Assembly (NCBI GenBank): GCA_008000375.1
Contig: SMOI01000174.1
Location: 12,625-70,976, forward strand
Length of the DNA: 58,352 bases
Reading direction: 5' to 3'
Origin: Poteriospumella lacustris
Lineage: Eukaryota; Sar; Chrysophyceae; Chromulinales; Dinobryaceae
Shown piece by piece: positions 44,762 to 56,672 of this stretch. The notes under the pieces are model-generated. The model saw only the letters and a list, made by a program, of their open reading frames with translations, had not been told where the DNA came from and did no database searches. Made by a program: the position numbers and the translations under genes. Position 1 is the first letter of the stretch; every line of letters starts with the position of its first letter.

Positions 44762-47700
44762 ATGTTTTCTCTGAAAGAATTGATTTTTACACCGGAGGTG
44801 GCATCTCAAAGCCTCAATTTGTTTCACAACCCAGCTGAAACAGAGAAAAATGGAGCTGAGAAATCAAAAAAATCCACCGTCAAGAGGCGAGACAAGGGTC
44901 TCGACTTGGAAACGTCATTCTATCAGCCTCGGAGATTAGAACTTGGTGACTTTTTCGACTCAGAAAATGAAGAAGATGATGAAAAAGAATCGTCAGAGAA
45001 AGTTCCAAAGGTCCGAAAGGCAGCTAAGGCTCGGAAAACTGACAAGAGTATTCCCAGGTAGGACGTCAGTTCATCACTCATGTCCAAAATCGTTCATTCA
45101 TCATTCATTCCATCATTCATAGACCAATTCTAAGCACTCTCCCATCAACAGCAGAAAGTAGAGCAGCGCTGTACCGCAGTTCTCCTCATCACAACGAACA
45201 ACTGTTTTACAATGACAAACAACTCCACTTCGCCCCCAACCACAACGGTTTTTTGAAGTTCCCGCAAGATAACAATTTTCTGAAGAACCAGCGGCAACAT
45301 ATCCGCAATCTCTGGCAACGATGCTTCCTTGCAAAGGATTATGTTGGTGCTATTATGGTCAGTCCATCGCTCACGTCTTCTCCTGCCTTTCGTCGTTGGC
45401 TGAACCTGTCTGTTCTGTCGTTTGTTTAGGCACTCAGTACTTTAACTGAAGTTGATCACGTCACGGCGGAAGACTTGGAAAAACTTCTTGAAATGCTGGA
45501 TCATGCTGATGTCGCCCAGGGAATTGGTTTGGATGGATCCATGCTACTCTTTCAACAGCATATGCTGACCATGAATGGTCATATCCGGGGTATTGTGCTC
45601 AAAGCCTTCATTCAGTTTCTGTTTGGACAAGGAGACGTGAAAAGTGCAAAGAACATTTTACGCAAATTTCGTACACATACGTCCATTGATTTTCAAGCGC
45701 ATTTGTTGGTATGTGACACTCTATTGTCATGTTATCAGTTACAACGAGAAGCGGAAGTATTGATGGATGTTCCAGGATTGCAAGATGTGGCATATACGAC
45801 GTTTCCGTCGATGGGAGAAATTCTTCACGATCCGCTGCTGTTTTATTTTCCTGTCAAACTTCTGTATCATTTCTCGAAGGGGCATTTGGACCCAACGTTG
45901 TCCACCCAAACGAGTTCATCGTCAGCGTCAACATCTGCACCCGCTAAACGTAGTGATGTGGAGAAACGCAAGGTGCAAGTGTTGAGTTTGTTGAAAGAAG
46001 CACATACGAACTTTGTTATGGCGAATGCTACCTCAGCGGTCATTGGGATGGTCGATTTCCAGGCGTGGCACTTGGCATTTCTACTTGGATCTCACGCAAC
46101 GGACAAAGTCGCAACATCGATGACGAATCTACTGAACGCGGCCAACGATAGTACATTGTTCACCAATGCAACGGAGCAGCAACTGATCAAGGAACGTTTA
46201 TTTCAAATATGCAGTCGCGTTCGACTGCTCTTCTCCTCTTCATCTCCCCTTTACGCGGAAGAAAACAATGAAACTGGCCTAAAGCAAGTGGACAACGACA
46301 TGGTTCGCATGCAACATGAGTTGATCTATATGTGTCTTCCATCAACTAAACCGCAGGTTGAATCAGCATCTACGCCAGAGCGACCACCAAGAATTGATGA
46401 ATATTCCTCCGAGGAAGTCTATCTGCATTGGTTCCGTTGTTTCCATGGTTTGGAGTCGATCTCATCGTGTGCGCAGTACCTAGGGAATTACTTGGAATAT
46501 CAAACACACGTACCCCAGCACATTTATGACTATCGTCAACGATGGATCGTATGGAGAATGTTAGCTTCCTTACTTGACACGTTACCGACCTATTTGTCGG
46601 ACACCGATCCGTTTGAGATCCATCATCCCATCGGTCAATTCATTCCTGAGATTGTGTATGCCAATCAATTGTATGCCAATATCAATCATCGCGACGATAT
46701 TGAGCGGCGACGTCGTCTGCATGATACTTGGAATGCCAAACATGGTTCTGATCGCTTTGGAGGCGACAACAAACAAGGGCAGAGTCCATGGATCAAAGCC
46801 TTCTGCACAGAACGACGGTGGTGGTTGGAGACGTTGTTGGCTGCGAACCAATTGAGTGATTTCTCCGATGGATTGATTGAGTATGATATGAAGGATGTAT
46901 TGCCCATCTTGGACAGTGTCCGTCGCAAGCGTGAGAAGGATGCCAATGCACAGGGTCATAGCAGCGAACGAGACGATGGTGATATGGACGAGGATGACGG
47001 GCAAAGTCACGAAGACGATGCAGGCATAGACTTGTCGTCATTTGAAGCGTGGGTTCCTCCTGCGGCATATTCTGAAGCCTTTAAGCATCCAGTGGAATAC
47101 TGGGAAGATTTGCGTGGTGCCATGGCTCGATTGGTGACCCTACCGAATGGTGGATTGGACGACAACGGCCACGAAAGCATGCTGTACACGTCGTATTTCC
47201 AATCACAAGGTAACGTCGACGACGATATCGATGGAATATTGGATCCATTGGTTGATTTTCCGGCTTTACCCGAGGTAAACTCTACACTGAAAGCGTTGGG
47301 TCCGGAGACGAATTCACCTCAAGATTGGTTGCCGTTTGGTATGCAATTCTATTGGCAATCGAATGACTCTGAGGATCTCTTTCGTGAATTGTATGCAATT
47401 TCCCTGCGCAATCATGGTGGTGACCACGAGCGGCTATCGTTGCCATTACGTTTACCCGCTCCTACTCAAGGTGATGTCCAAGAGAATCAACAATCATCCT
47501 CGGTTCCGATGGAGAATTGTCTTGACGATGCGACAGTAGAACAACTCGTCGCTGACTTTGGTGGACAATCGGAGTTACGACGGCTTCCACATGATATACT
47601 GGCCATGTATTATGAGATGTTGCGAGAATCGTCGGGTCTACCACTCCATTCGTTTTCTATGGCAACAATGATCCTTGATCCTGCGCTACGACCGGCCCAT

Positions 47701-48456
47701 GCGTTGTGGATTACCAGTTTATCGGTCACTGGTCAACCAAACTTTCGCATGGCGCAAATCCCACCGCCTTTGCTTGATAACAGCATGGATGAGGACGGAG
47801 AGGGCAAAGCTGGATCAGATGATGCTAAGACACAACGACGCCCATTGCACTATTACAACGCGAAGAAGAATGCGACTGCCAGTCAACGCTTACATCAATA
47901 CGAATTGATGCAATGCTATGGCTCGGGAGATTTGGAATTGTTGACTTTCCAGGCGTTGGTAGCGGCGCATTTATCAGACCAAGACAATTTCTTCACCGTT
48001 CGGGTGGTGCAAATTCTCTGTCATCATGTACTTCGAGCAGAACTGGTGAATGATAATCCTGCCACTGCGGTGGAATGTCTGGCGTATCTGGCCGCACGTA
48101 ATGTCAATATCCGACGTTGTATCGCCAAAGGCTTGGAATATGCATGTCGTCGAATTCCTGTGGATCAACCTGCGCCGTTGTATTATCTGAACGGTCGCAC
48201 GGGTCCATTGCAAGGCGACGAATTCAATGAAAATTATAAGGACGCGGCCCAACGGAAGAAGAAGAACAGCCAAGTGGATAGTACGACGCAGATTTCGTCC
48301 CAAGAAAGTTTAGTTCAGCGTCGGCAGCAGCGTCGTCGTGAAGAGCGTGAGAAAATGATTGTTGCCCACCGAGACTATGCTCACGAAGTCGAGTTGGTCG
48401 CCGGTCAGCACACTGTGTACGACCCCATTCAATTTGAACCGCGAAAAGTGTTTTAA
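44762..48456 (+). CDS. Unrecognised 1185-residue helical protein
   Basis: Exons 44762-45057, 45123-45357, 45430-48456; the joins give SIPR-PILSTL and VGAIM-ALSTLTEV. Donor of intron 2 is GTCAGT, slightly off consensus. The N-terminus is charged, with an acidic patch (SENEEDDEKES) then a basic one (KVRKAAKARK), as in nuclear proteins. From about residue 150 it is helical, with TPR-like stretches (NLWQRCFLAKDYVGAIMALS, GQGDVKSAKNILRKF). That arrangement loosely recalls the RNA polymerase I factor TAF1A/Rrn11, but I cannot support the match. A long acidic insert (about 680-700) and a basic Arg-rich C-terminus (QRRQQRRREERE) are visible. Expressed and conserved-looking, function unknown. Confidence 0.7.
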
Positions 48457-48718
48457 CGCGCGACCATAAGTAAATATTTTCGTCAGACCTAAACCTAAGG
48501 CAAGAACGCTATTGAATAGATATCGATATCGATATCGATGTCATTATATCTAATAGAGTCACAGCAGGGGAATGGCACGATGACGACGACGGTCAGCGGA
48601 GCGAACAGCGAACACCAAACAGCAGATAACAACTTCAACAACAACATTGGATATTCTGCATCAACTGCACATTCCATTTCACTTTCTCATTGAAGCTAAT
48701 CCATTTTGTGGTAGGAAA

Positions 48719-49924
48719 ATGACGGAAGAAGTACGGTATGGTGATCATCCCGATCAATATATTCGCATTTTCTCACCTCAACAATCGGCTACTGAGATAG
48801 CGACGAAACTTCCAGTTGCAGTCGTCATTCATGGAGGCTTTTGGAGACAGAAGTATAATGTTGACAATGCACTCGTCGATGGATTTCCTTCCTTTTTCGG
48901 AGCACGTGGTTGGTGGACAGTCAATGTGGAATACCGTCGGGGCAATGCAGAGGTCGATGGCGGTGCTGGCGGATGGCCGCAAACCAATCAGGATATACTG
49001 TTGGCATTACAAGCCCTTTCAGAATCTGCGGAGTCCAACTCAAAAGTATAGCTTGTTTAATGTGAAATGCTTTCTACCTTCTCCTCATGAGAATTCTGCT
49101 GCTTCTTCAGTTCGCCAGCATGGACATCTCCCGAATCGTACTTCTCGGTCATTCGGCAGGTACAATTCCTTATTATTTCCCGACTTATGTCGAACATCTG
49201 CCTGATTGACGCTCTATTTATGGCGTTATGACAGGCGGAACTCTTGCGTTGTGGGCGTCATCGAGTCAACTTTCCACCGTTGTCGATCGCGAGAATTGTT
49301 TTCAATCGATCAAGCTCCTCCGACCAGCTTTGTGTGTGCCTATCGCACCGATCGGAAACCTAATCGCCGGTCAACTTCGAAGGTCATTTATTCAATGAAA
49401 TCATGTTAATCCACTTGTTTACGGTTGCTGTGTGTCCTTTTAGGCTGAGTGACGATGGAATCGCGATTGCTCTGTACATGAAATCGGAACCAGATGTGTC
49501 CCACAGTGGTGACGTAGCTGAAGACTCTCCATACAGGTATGTTTACAGCAATGATGTACCGAGGATATGTTCACTCTGAATATTTCGTATGAATTCCTTC
49601 GTCACAAAGATTGGCTTCTCCACATTTTCATTTCCCGCCTTCGGTAAGTTCCTGTATCGTGACGGTGTCGTCTCGCCGTTGTTAACCGTAATGCGTGCAT
49701 AGTGCCCAACCATTTTTGTCACGGGTGAGAAAGATACTGATGTTCCAGCAGATTTGGTGGTCGATAGTTTCCATCTAGCCTCCGCTGCGGCAGCGGACAA
49801 GGACGCTCTGCAGCTACTCAACATTCCCGATGCGGATCATTATTCGCTTGTCACTACCACCAGTTCACACTGGCTTCAGATTTTCCAAGCTATTGAAAAC
49901 ACTATGCAAGCAAAAGGTCTTTAG
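48719..49924 (+). CDS. Alpha/beta hydrolase, kynurenine-formamidase-like
   Basis: Six exons: 48719-49045, 49111-49159, 49235-49382, 49444-49536, 49610-49643, 49703-49924 (290 aa). All phases fit. HGGFW forms the oxyanion loop, followed by the WWTVNVEYRRG strand typical of this family. The nucleophile elbow GHSAGGTLALWA is itself split by intron 2 (GHSA-G). Later comes SPYRLASP, then CPTIFVTGEKDTDVP with the acid Asp, and DADHYSLV with the catalytic His, so the Ser-Asp-His triad is complete. Such enzymes cleave formylkynurenine or small esters and amides; exact substrate is unknown. Exon 5 is only 34 nt. Donor of intron 3 (GTCATT) is weak but the only one giving an open frame. It ends 45 bp from a convergent gene. 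Confidence 0.85.
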
Positions 49925-49969
49925 ATTGTTTGACTGTAAATGGGGGCAATCAATCTCATTACGATGTTG

Positions 49970-51184
49970 TTACTGTTTAAGCATCATGGCTAACTTCGTG
50001 TACCACGGTTTGTATTTGAAGTAGGGATCATTCTTCTCATCAACCAGTGCAGCTGTTGATGGATTGCTCGTCACAAAAAATTCGTTTGCATACGATTGAA
50101 AGAGCTCTTTCGTAGCTGACGGTAACCAATTCGGGTTATCGATGCGGTAGCCGTACAGCTCGATTTCACATGGCCTTTGCGGGGCCATCCAAGCTGGTGC
50201 GGTGCCGTACCTCTTGTAAAACATTCGAATAGGAGAATGTGCAAGATACGAGTCTTCCGCCGAAAGCTTTTTCATCTTGCTCCAAGGATTCAGTACCATA
50301 CGGGGTGATCGGTTCTCTTGCAATCGATACACTTCACTGCTCTTCCCCACAGAGCCTTCTTGGCTCGGACCAAAAGCTATCCATTTATTGACTGGCTTAA
50401 GTTTTCGGCCACGTATAGTATGGTGTACCGCTATTCCCATTGCTGAGGGCGATAAATTTGGAGAAGCTATTCCAGTAGTTGCAGTATCAAGTGCTTCCAA
50501 GAAGAGCCGGCCTTCCATAGTTCGACCGCCTGGCCACATTACCGTTGAAATGACCCGACAATTAGATCGCGGGGCGCCGTCTCCTGCTTCTTTACTGTTG
50601 GACTCTACGCTTACTGAATTGACATCTAATTGAACCCATTCCAGTAACTCTTTGAACGGATTAACCGAACGCGCTGGGGCCATGCGAGACTTCCTGAATG
50701 ACGAAACAGGAGATGTTCGATTTTGTGCATCAACGTAGAGGAAGAGCTTATGGGATAGATAAGACTTTGCAGTTGACATAGATTGTGATGACATGGGCGT
50801 GTGAAGAAACTGATCTGCAATGGCTTGGGAGAAGTTGTTGGCAGCGGCAGGGCTGCCCAAGAACGATGTTAAGTCGGATGTGATAACAGAGATTTTCTCA
50901 ACTCCTTCGATTCCAACAATTTCACGACCACTAACGGGGTCACGGACAGAGCCAGTGTAGTACCAGAAGGCGCTCTTTTGCTTGTTGTCGCTGCTGCCAA
51001 CTCTCAATTGAAGGAATCTCTTCACAATCGGCGCAACTTCATCCTCCAGTTGAAGTCTGCGATTCAAAGAACCCGGGTTTCGTGGCGATGATAACGTAAA
51101 TGGCGCTCTGATGCTCAGAGTGAGCTTCAAAATTCCCAGTAGAGCACAAAAGGCCAGAATTGGATGTATTATCTTCACAGCCAT
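49970..51184 (-). CDS. Unrecognised protein with N-terminal signal segment
   Basis: Single exon, 404 aa. The N-terminus MAVKIIHPILAFCALLGILKL is a clear signal peptide or anchor, followed by SIRAPFTLSSPRNPGS, a Ser/Arg/Pro-rich, acid-poor stretch like a transit peptide. Then come WYYTGSVRDPVSGREIVGIE, FNPFKELLEWVQLD-type segments (VNPFKELLEWVQLD), MEGRLFLEALDT and a Trp/Tyr-rich C-terminus (AWMAPQRPCEIELYGYRI). The G-x-V-x-DP-x-SG-x-x-V pattern reminds me of DUF1838-like and some plastid proteins, but I cannot name the family. It converges on the hydrolase, with only 45 bp between stop codons. Confidence 0.65.
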   Translation of the reverse strand: MAVKIIHPILAFCALLGILKLTLSIRAPFTLSSPRNPGSLNRRLQLEDEVAPIVKRFLQLRVGSSDNKQKSAFWYYTGSVRDPVSGREIVGIEGVEKISVITSDLTSFLGSPAAANNFSQAIADQFLHTPMSSQSMSTAKSYLSHKLFLYVDAQNRTSPVSSFRKSRMAPARSVNPFKELLEWVQLDVNSVSVESNSKEAGDGAPRSNCRVISTVMWPGGRTMEGRLFLEALDTATTGIASPNLSPSAMGIAVHHTIRGRKLKPVNKWIAFGPSQEGSVGKSSEVYRLQENRSPRMVLNPWSKMKKLSAEDSYLAHSPIRMFYKRYGTAPAWMAPQRPCEIELYGYRIDNPNWLPSATKELFQSYANEFFVTSNPSTAALVDEKNDPYFKYKPWYTKLAMMLKQ

Positions 51185-51685
51185 GTCAACTTTTCAACAG
51201 ATGTACCGACCGAATATAATACTGATCACGAGCGATATTCTTTGGGTTCTCTTGCAAGAGTACTGCTACCTTCTTGTGATCGATGATCGAATTGATTTCA
51301 GAGTTCGAAGACACCAAGGCTCAATGGCAGCAAAGATTGTGGAGATGCTCAAGCCACAAGTAAACTGACCCTGACGATGGACCAGACAAAGACCAAAATA
51401 CTTTTGTGGCTCTTTGTGGTTTGGCTGTGAATGAAGCAACATTTGAAACGCAAAAACTGAGGTCGTCGTCATCGCGCACCAACCAAGCCATGAAAATTTT
51501 CACTTGCTCCCGCTCATGGCTCACTCACTTATTCTTCTGGCATCATCGCTCGTGGGTACGAATGTATATTACAAAAGAATCACTATTGAATTGGATCTGG
51601 TCGGATAGAGCATTGATAAGGTTCATCGTTGGAATTTTGAAGTAAACTTTTGGCCAGCTCACCTGCTTCTTGGTCTCATTACGCT
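51185..51685. promoter_or_regulatory. Divergent intergenic region, secreted-type gene / MFS gene
   Basis: 501 bp between divergent starts. Open frames here are short, without family motifs and do not splice onto the MFS frame in any way I could support. Presumed promoters and 5' UTRs. Confidence 0.5.
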
Positions 51686-53389
51686 ATGACTGTTCTGACT
51701 GCCCAAGAGCTCGATGATGCCATTGAAAGATGCAAAATATCCTGGTTTCATTATGTTTTGCTGATAATCTGTGGCTTGAATTTCATGGTTGACTCGATGG
51801 AGATCAGCTTGCTCCCTTATTTAGTAAATTGCGTTGGTGTGGAATGGAATCTGACAACTGAACAAAAAGCGAGTATTGGAGGGGCTGTATATGCCGGCTG
51901 CGTGGTTGGATGCTTCATCTGGGGAGCTATCGGGGATAAGTTCGGAAGGCGTTGGACATACTTGGCCGCCGCCAGCCTAATAGCCATTGCGGGGTTTGCT
52001 TCTGCAGCTGCTACGTCCTTCACAAGTTTGTTGCTGATTCGAGTCATCGTTGGCTTCGGCATTGGTGGAGCTCATGTCCCATTCGATTTATTGGCCGAAT
52101 TTACTCCGCAAAGATTCCATAATACTTTTCTCACCTCAGTGGAATATTTTTATACAATTGGCTCCGTTTTTGTATCTACGTTGGCGTGGTTGCTATTGGA
52201 GCAATACGGTTGGCGATGTTTGACAGCTCTAACAGCTGTTCCCATATTAGTAGCAACTCTGTTTTCGATTTTCTTTCTTCCTGAGAGTCCTCGCTGGTTA
52301 TTAGTGAAAGGTCGAATCGAGGAGGCTTCTCAAGTCGTGCGCACTTCCTTGAAAAGCTCGTTTTCGTCAATAAGGACAGAAGAGGAAGACTTCGTTGAAG
52401 AATGTTCCCAGCCTCTTGAGGAATCAAATTCAGTGATTCACAAACCAGCAACTTGCCACGACCATAACTATCCTGATTTAGGCGGGGGAAAAGAAAAAGA
52501 TGGGTCTGTACACGGCTATATCCAACGCTTATATGCCGATGGAGAGCTGCGCACACGAACCATGCTGCTATGGTCGATCTGGTTCAGTTTCGGCGTTACT
52601 TACTATGGAATTGTACTCTATATTGCAAATATTTATTCTTATAGCTCAGAGAATCGAGGGACGGGAAATGAGGCGCAATGCTCCTTCGATTACTCATCAA
52701 TTATTCTGAACGCTTTATCCGAATTTTTTGGTACAACAATTGCCGTTGCCGGAGCTGCACGATGGAATCACATCAGAGCGCAGCTTGGATTTTATGTTGT
52801 CGCTGGAGTTTCTGCGGTATTCTTGGGGCTGATGCATTCAGTCGCAAAAGCATCGATGACGCACGATTCTTCGGATTCAAGTCCGATGTCAGTCACTATT
52901 TTACTTCTTTCCTTCCTTGCCCGAATCAGCATAATGTCAGCGTCGACTTTAACTTGGACAATGACCCCACCGATGATTCCCACGCAGTATCGCTCTTTTG
53001 GGCATGCATTATGCGTCGCTCTTTCGAAGATTGGAGCCATAGTATCCCCATACTTGATTTATTTGTCCGCTGGCTCGTCTGGCGCACTTCCCGATTTAGT
53101 TGTATCTGGTGTTATTGCATTTTTGAACTTCTGGGCGGCTCTGGCCCTTTACTATCTTTCTGCTGCGAGTGTCATTGCAGTGAAAAGTTCTGATGAACCG
53201 ACGAGTTCGAACGAATACGAGAAAAGTTCCTCGGACAGCGATGTCGAAGACTCCTCATCCTTGAATATATTGCACGCTGAAATCTCGAGGCATCCTCATC
53301 GTGATACTTCGTTGCATGCCTCTCCACATCATCGATCGGAGTTTGAGATTGTACAAAAACGGCATGTTGCTCATCATTCAGCACTTTGA
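51686..53389 (+). CDS. MFS transporter of the SV2 / organic-solute type
   Basis: Single exon, 567 aa. Start at the first in-frame ATG (MTVLTAQELDDAIERCKISW); the frame upstream has only TTG. The first half is typical: TM1 YVLLIICGLNFMVDSMEISL (the D-x-x-E pattern of SV2 and related carriers), the loop GDKFGRRWTYL with the MFS G-x3-D-R/K-x-GRR signature, then GFGIGGAHVPFDLLAEFTP, and FLPESPRWLL after TM6, the sugar-porter-like hallmark. A charged loop of about 85 residues precedes TM7. The tail is Ser/Asp-rich and cytosolic (EKSSSDSDVEDSS). Substrate unknown; relatives carry organic ions, sugars or niacin-like acids. Confidence 0.85.
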   Translation: MTVLTAQELDDAIERCKISWFHYVLLIICGLNFMVDSMEISLLPYLVNCVGVEWNLTTEQKASIGGAVYAGCVVGCFIWGAIGDKFGRRWTYLAAASLIAIAGFASAAATSFTSLLLIRVIVGFGIGGAHVPFDLLAEFTPQRFHNTFLTSVEYFYTIGSVFVSTLAWLLLEQYGWRCLTALTAVPILVATLFSIFFLPESPRWLLVKGRIEEASQVVRTSLKSSFSSIRTEEEDFVEECSQPLEESNSVIHKPATCHDHNYPDLGGGKEKDGSVHGYIQRLYADGELRTRTMLLWSIWFSFGVTYYGIVLYIANIYSYSSENRGTGNEAQCSFDYSSIILNALSEFFGTTIAVAGAARWNHIRAQLGFYVVAGVSAVFLGLMHSVAKASMTHDSSDSSPMSVTILLLSFLARISIMSASTLTWTMTPPMIPTQYRSFGHALCVALSKIGAIVSPYLIYLSAGSSGALPDLVVSGVIAFLNFWAALALYYLSAASVIAVKSSDEPTSSNEYEKSSSDSDVEDSSSLNILHAEISRHPHRDTSLHASPHHRSEFEIVQKRHVAHHSAL

Positions 53390-53819
53390 TTGCAAGCATA
53401 TGAATCGCGCAGATGGATCATCTGCATCATCTGCTGAACATATGCTTGTGCTGATATCGGTTTTGTTGAATGCTTAGCGTTCATGAAGAGGTGTAAATTT
53501 GTAAGAAAATCGACTCATTATGCTGTACCATATACATCATATACATACACACACTAAAACTATCCATTCCTACTATTGTATTGGATACAGTTCTTTGTTC
53601 TTTAACAAGAGAATGGACGAGCCATCGCAGGTGAACCTAGATTTTTGCGAGTTTGCGTGCAGCTGCTGGGAAGAAGATGATGGAAGATGGCGTCCTCTTG
53701 CTTTGCATCAACAGTATCTCTTTTTGGTTGAATTTGCTTCACAATGAATTGCTCTGTGAAGAACCGTCAATCAAGTTTATATAGAAGAAGCAATTTTCTA
53801 GATTTATTGTGGCGCAGCG
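53390..53819. other. Intergenic region, MFS gene / NAD synthetase gene
   Basis: 430 bp between two plus-strand genes, with ATACATACAT-type runs around 53525-53550. Only a short ORF (53520-53747) of unremarkable composition is present; I do not call it a gene. Confidence 0.5.
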
Positions 53820-56244
53820 ATGAACGAAACATTGTTGGAAGTGCAAAGCAATCGAATTGTTCTGGCAACATGTAATTTGAATCAATGGGCTTTGGACTTT
53901 GATGGCAACCTGGAAAGGACGATAGAGTCCATTAAAGTTGCCAAAGAAAAAGGTGCAAAGTATCGATTGGGTCCAGAATTGGAATTGAGTGGCTACTCGT
54001 GTGAGGATCATTTTCTGGAAATGGATACGTTCATGCATTGCGAGCAGAGCTTGGCCTCCATATTGGAAAGTGATTTGACGCTGAACATGCTTTGTGATAT
54101 TGGATGCCCGATTCTTCACAATAATGTCCGCTACAATTGCCGCGTTTTCTGTTTGGACAAGCGAATTGTACTTATTCGCCCCAAAAGTTACTTGGCCGAC
54201 GATGGAAATTACCGTGAGAAGCGATTCTTTACATCGTGGGACATCAAGAAGAAGACAATCGAAGATCATCCCTTGTCGGATGTCTTAAGAAAAGTGACTG
54301 GTCAGAAAACCGCTCCTATGGGCTTGGCGGTGTTGGCGACGGAAGAGACCATGCTCGCAAGTGAAATCTGCGAAGAATTGTGGACAGCTCGAAGCCCTCA
54401 CATCAATTTATTTCTGTCGGGTGTTGAAATCGTAACAAACGGATCTGGTTCTCATCATGAGTTGCGTAAACTGGATTCTCGTCTGAATTTGATGAAGAAT
54501 GCAACTGGTAAGTGCGGCGGTGTTTACGTGTTCGCCAATCAACGAGGTTGCGATGGCACTCGCCTCTATTTTGATGGATGCTCGTTGGTTTGCAGCAATG
54601 GTGAGCTGCTGGCACAAGCGAGTCAGTTCAGCTTGAATGATGTTGAAGTCGTCACGGCTGTTGTGGATTTAGAAAGCATCCGTTCGTATCGTGGTGTGGC
54701 GGCATCCTTGCAGGAGCAGTCCTCTCAAACTCCTCAATGGCCGATCATCAATATTCGCCACTTTTCCCTTCGTGCTCAAACAGACGCTAAAGTCGCTCCT
54801 GCACGTGAGTCAACTGGCGTGAAATCTCGTATTCATCCTCCTGAGGAAGAGTGCTGTAAGGGGCCCGCTTGTTGGCTGTGGGACTACTTACGCCGGTCGG
54901 GTGCCTCCGGGTATCTATTGCCTCTTAGTGGTGGAGCCGACTCCGCTTCTGTCGCAGCCATCGTACGAATTATGGCATTGATGGCCTCTAGAGCAGCTTT
55001 GGCTGGCAATCGCCAAGTCATTCAAGACATCGAACGTATCTTCAAACAGAATGGTACCAAGAGTGAGGTGTTGAGTGCAATCTCTCTCAACGATGATGAA
55101 TCCGCTCGCTACTGTGAGGTGAAAACGGAAGTGAACGAAGACCATTTGATCATCCTCGCGAATGAATTAACCTATCAGATTTTGCATACTATTTATTTGG
55201 GGACAGGCAACTCGTCCTTCAACACGCAAGATCGAGCAAGTCGATTGGCCGGCAGTGTTCACAGCTTCCATTCAACGATTTTCTTCGACGATGTGGTTCG
55301 CTCCGTACTGAATGTGTTTACTCTCATTTCTGGCAAGGCACCGAGATTTTTATCACAAGGAGGTTCTATGGTGGAGGATTTGGCCCTGCAAAATATTCAA
55401 GCCCGCTTGCGCATGGTCTTGTCGTATTTGTGTGCCCAACTGTTCCCATGGGTACGTGGAAACCGAGGCTTCTTGTTGGTGTTGGGCAGTGCCAATGTGG
55501 ACGAAGCTTTGCGAGGTTATATGACAAAATACGATTGTTCCAGTGCCGATATCAATCCTATCGGAGGAATGTCGAAAGGTGACTTGAAGAAAATGTTGCA
55601 TTGGGTGGCCAATACTCATGGTCTTGATGTGTTGCGAGAGATTTCATCGGCTGCTCCTTCGGTACGTCTTCAAGAGACTATTAACGTTGACCTTGGCGCG
55701 AAGTTATTTGACGTGTTGTTGCTTTCTGTATCCTAGGCGGAGCTGCGCCCTATTGAAAACGGAGGCGACTTGGCAAACTACACGCAGACGGATGAGGAAG
55801 ACATGGGGATGACCTACGAAGAATTGGGTATCTTTGGTCGCTTGCGTAAGATTTCGCGGTGCGGACCGGTGAAGATGTTCATCAAGCTGTTGGACACATG
55901 GAAAGATTTAGCTCCTACGGTTGTTGCAGATAAGGTACGTTTGAGATATTGTTGGCGAGGATTGATCCAATATGATGACGCGCCTCGTTGCTGTTTAGGT
56001 CAAAAAATTCTTTCGATTTTATTCGATCAACCGTCATAAGTTGACAACGTTGACACCCGCCTATCACGCGGAAGCCTACTCGCCTGATGATAATCGATTC
56101 GACTTGCGCCCCTTCTTATACAACACGCAATGGACACGGCAGTTTCAAACGATTGACTCCATTGCACAAGCACGAAGTGCTATTGTCGCCAACACTGGCA
56201 GTTCGGGTCGTGCCTCTGCAACAACCGCAGCAGCGTCCAAGTAA
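53820..56244 (+). CDS. NADSYN1: Glutamine-dependent NAD(+) synthetase
   Basis: Exons 53820-55661, 55737-55934, 55999-56244 (761 aa), the usual eukaryotic length is about 700. It makes NAD+ from nicotinate adenine dinucleotide, ATP and glutamine, in the cytosol. The N-terminal nitrilase-type glutaminase shows its triad: Glu in [14 protein letters not shown], Lys in [15 protein letters not shown], Cys in [14 protein letters not shown]. The synthetase part has the PP-loop [13 protein letters not shown], then [20 protein letters not shown] and [15 protein letters not shown]. Exons 2 and 3 supply the conserved end: [49 protein letters not shown]. Everything needed looks intact. The tail after that is Ala/Ser/Thr-rich. 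Confidence 0.95.
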
Positions 56245-56672
56245 ATGGCAAATGCTCTACCACCATTAGATTATAGTCTGTAGCTCTAGCTCTATCTCCA
56301 TCTTTAGTAATCCCCCCCCCCCAGAATCACATGCATTGCTACAGGAATCAGAACTGGATGAACTGGTGAACTTCAAGTTTTCGACGTTCGGTGAGGCAGC
56401 TGTCAATCAACCGTTTCATCATTATTCCCACAGCATCGTCATCATCACCATGTACCATCTCTGGAATCTTTGTGGATCATCATCATCAGCAGAGATCAGC
56501 TCGAGGCCAATGATGATATGTTGGATTCAACTGGTTGCCTTTACATTTCTTTGTCATCCTTGCCCTGAACGAGATCTAGATAGCTTCAGGAAAGCATTTT
56601 AATCGTCAATTTTGATCTTGTTGCGTGGTGAAATAACGTTCATCGGTCTGGATACGTCGCTGTCGATCAACC
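56245..56672. other. Intergenic region, NAD synthetase / FYVE gene
   Basis: 428 bp, with a C11 tract (56312-56322) and CATCATCATC-like runs. An 88-codon open frame (56336-56602) has no recognisable motif and no splice partner. Presumed 3' UTR plus promoter. Confidence 0.5.

Noticed and set aside
56336-56602. 88-codon frame between NAD synthetase and FYVE genes
   Set aside because: Low-complexity, no motif, not in phase with either neighbour through a plausible intron.
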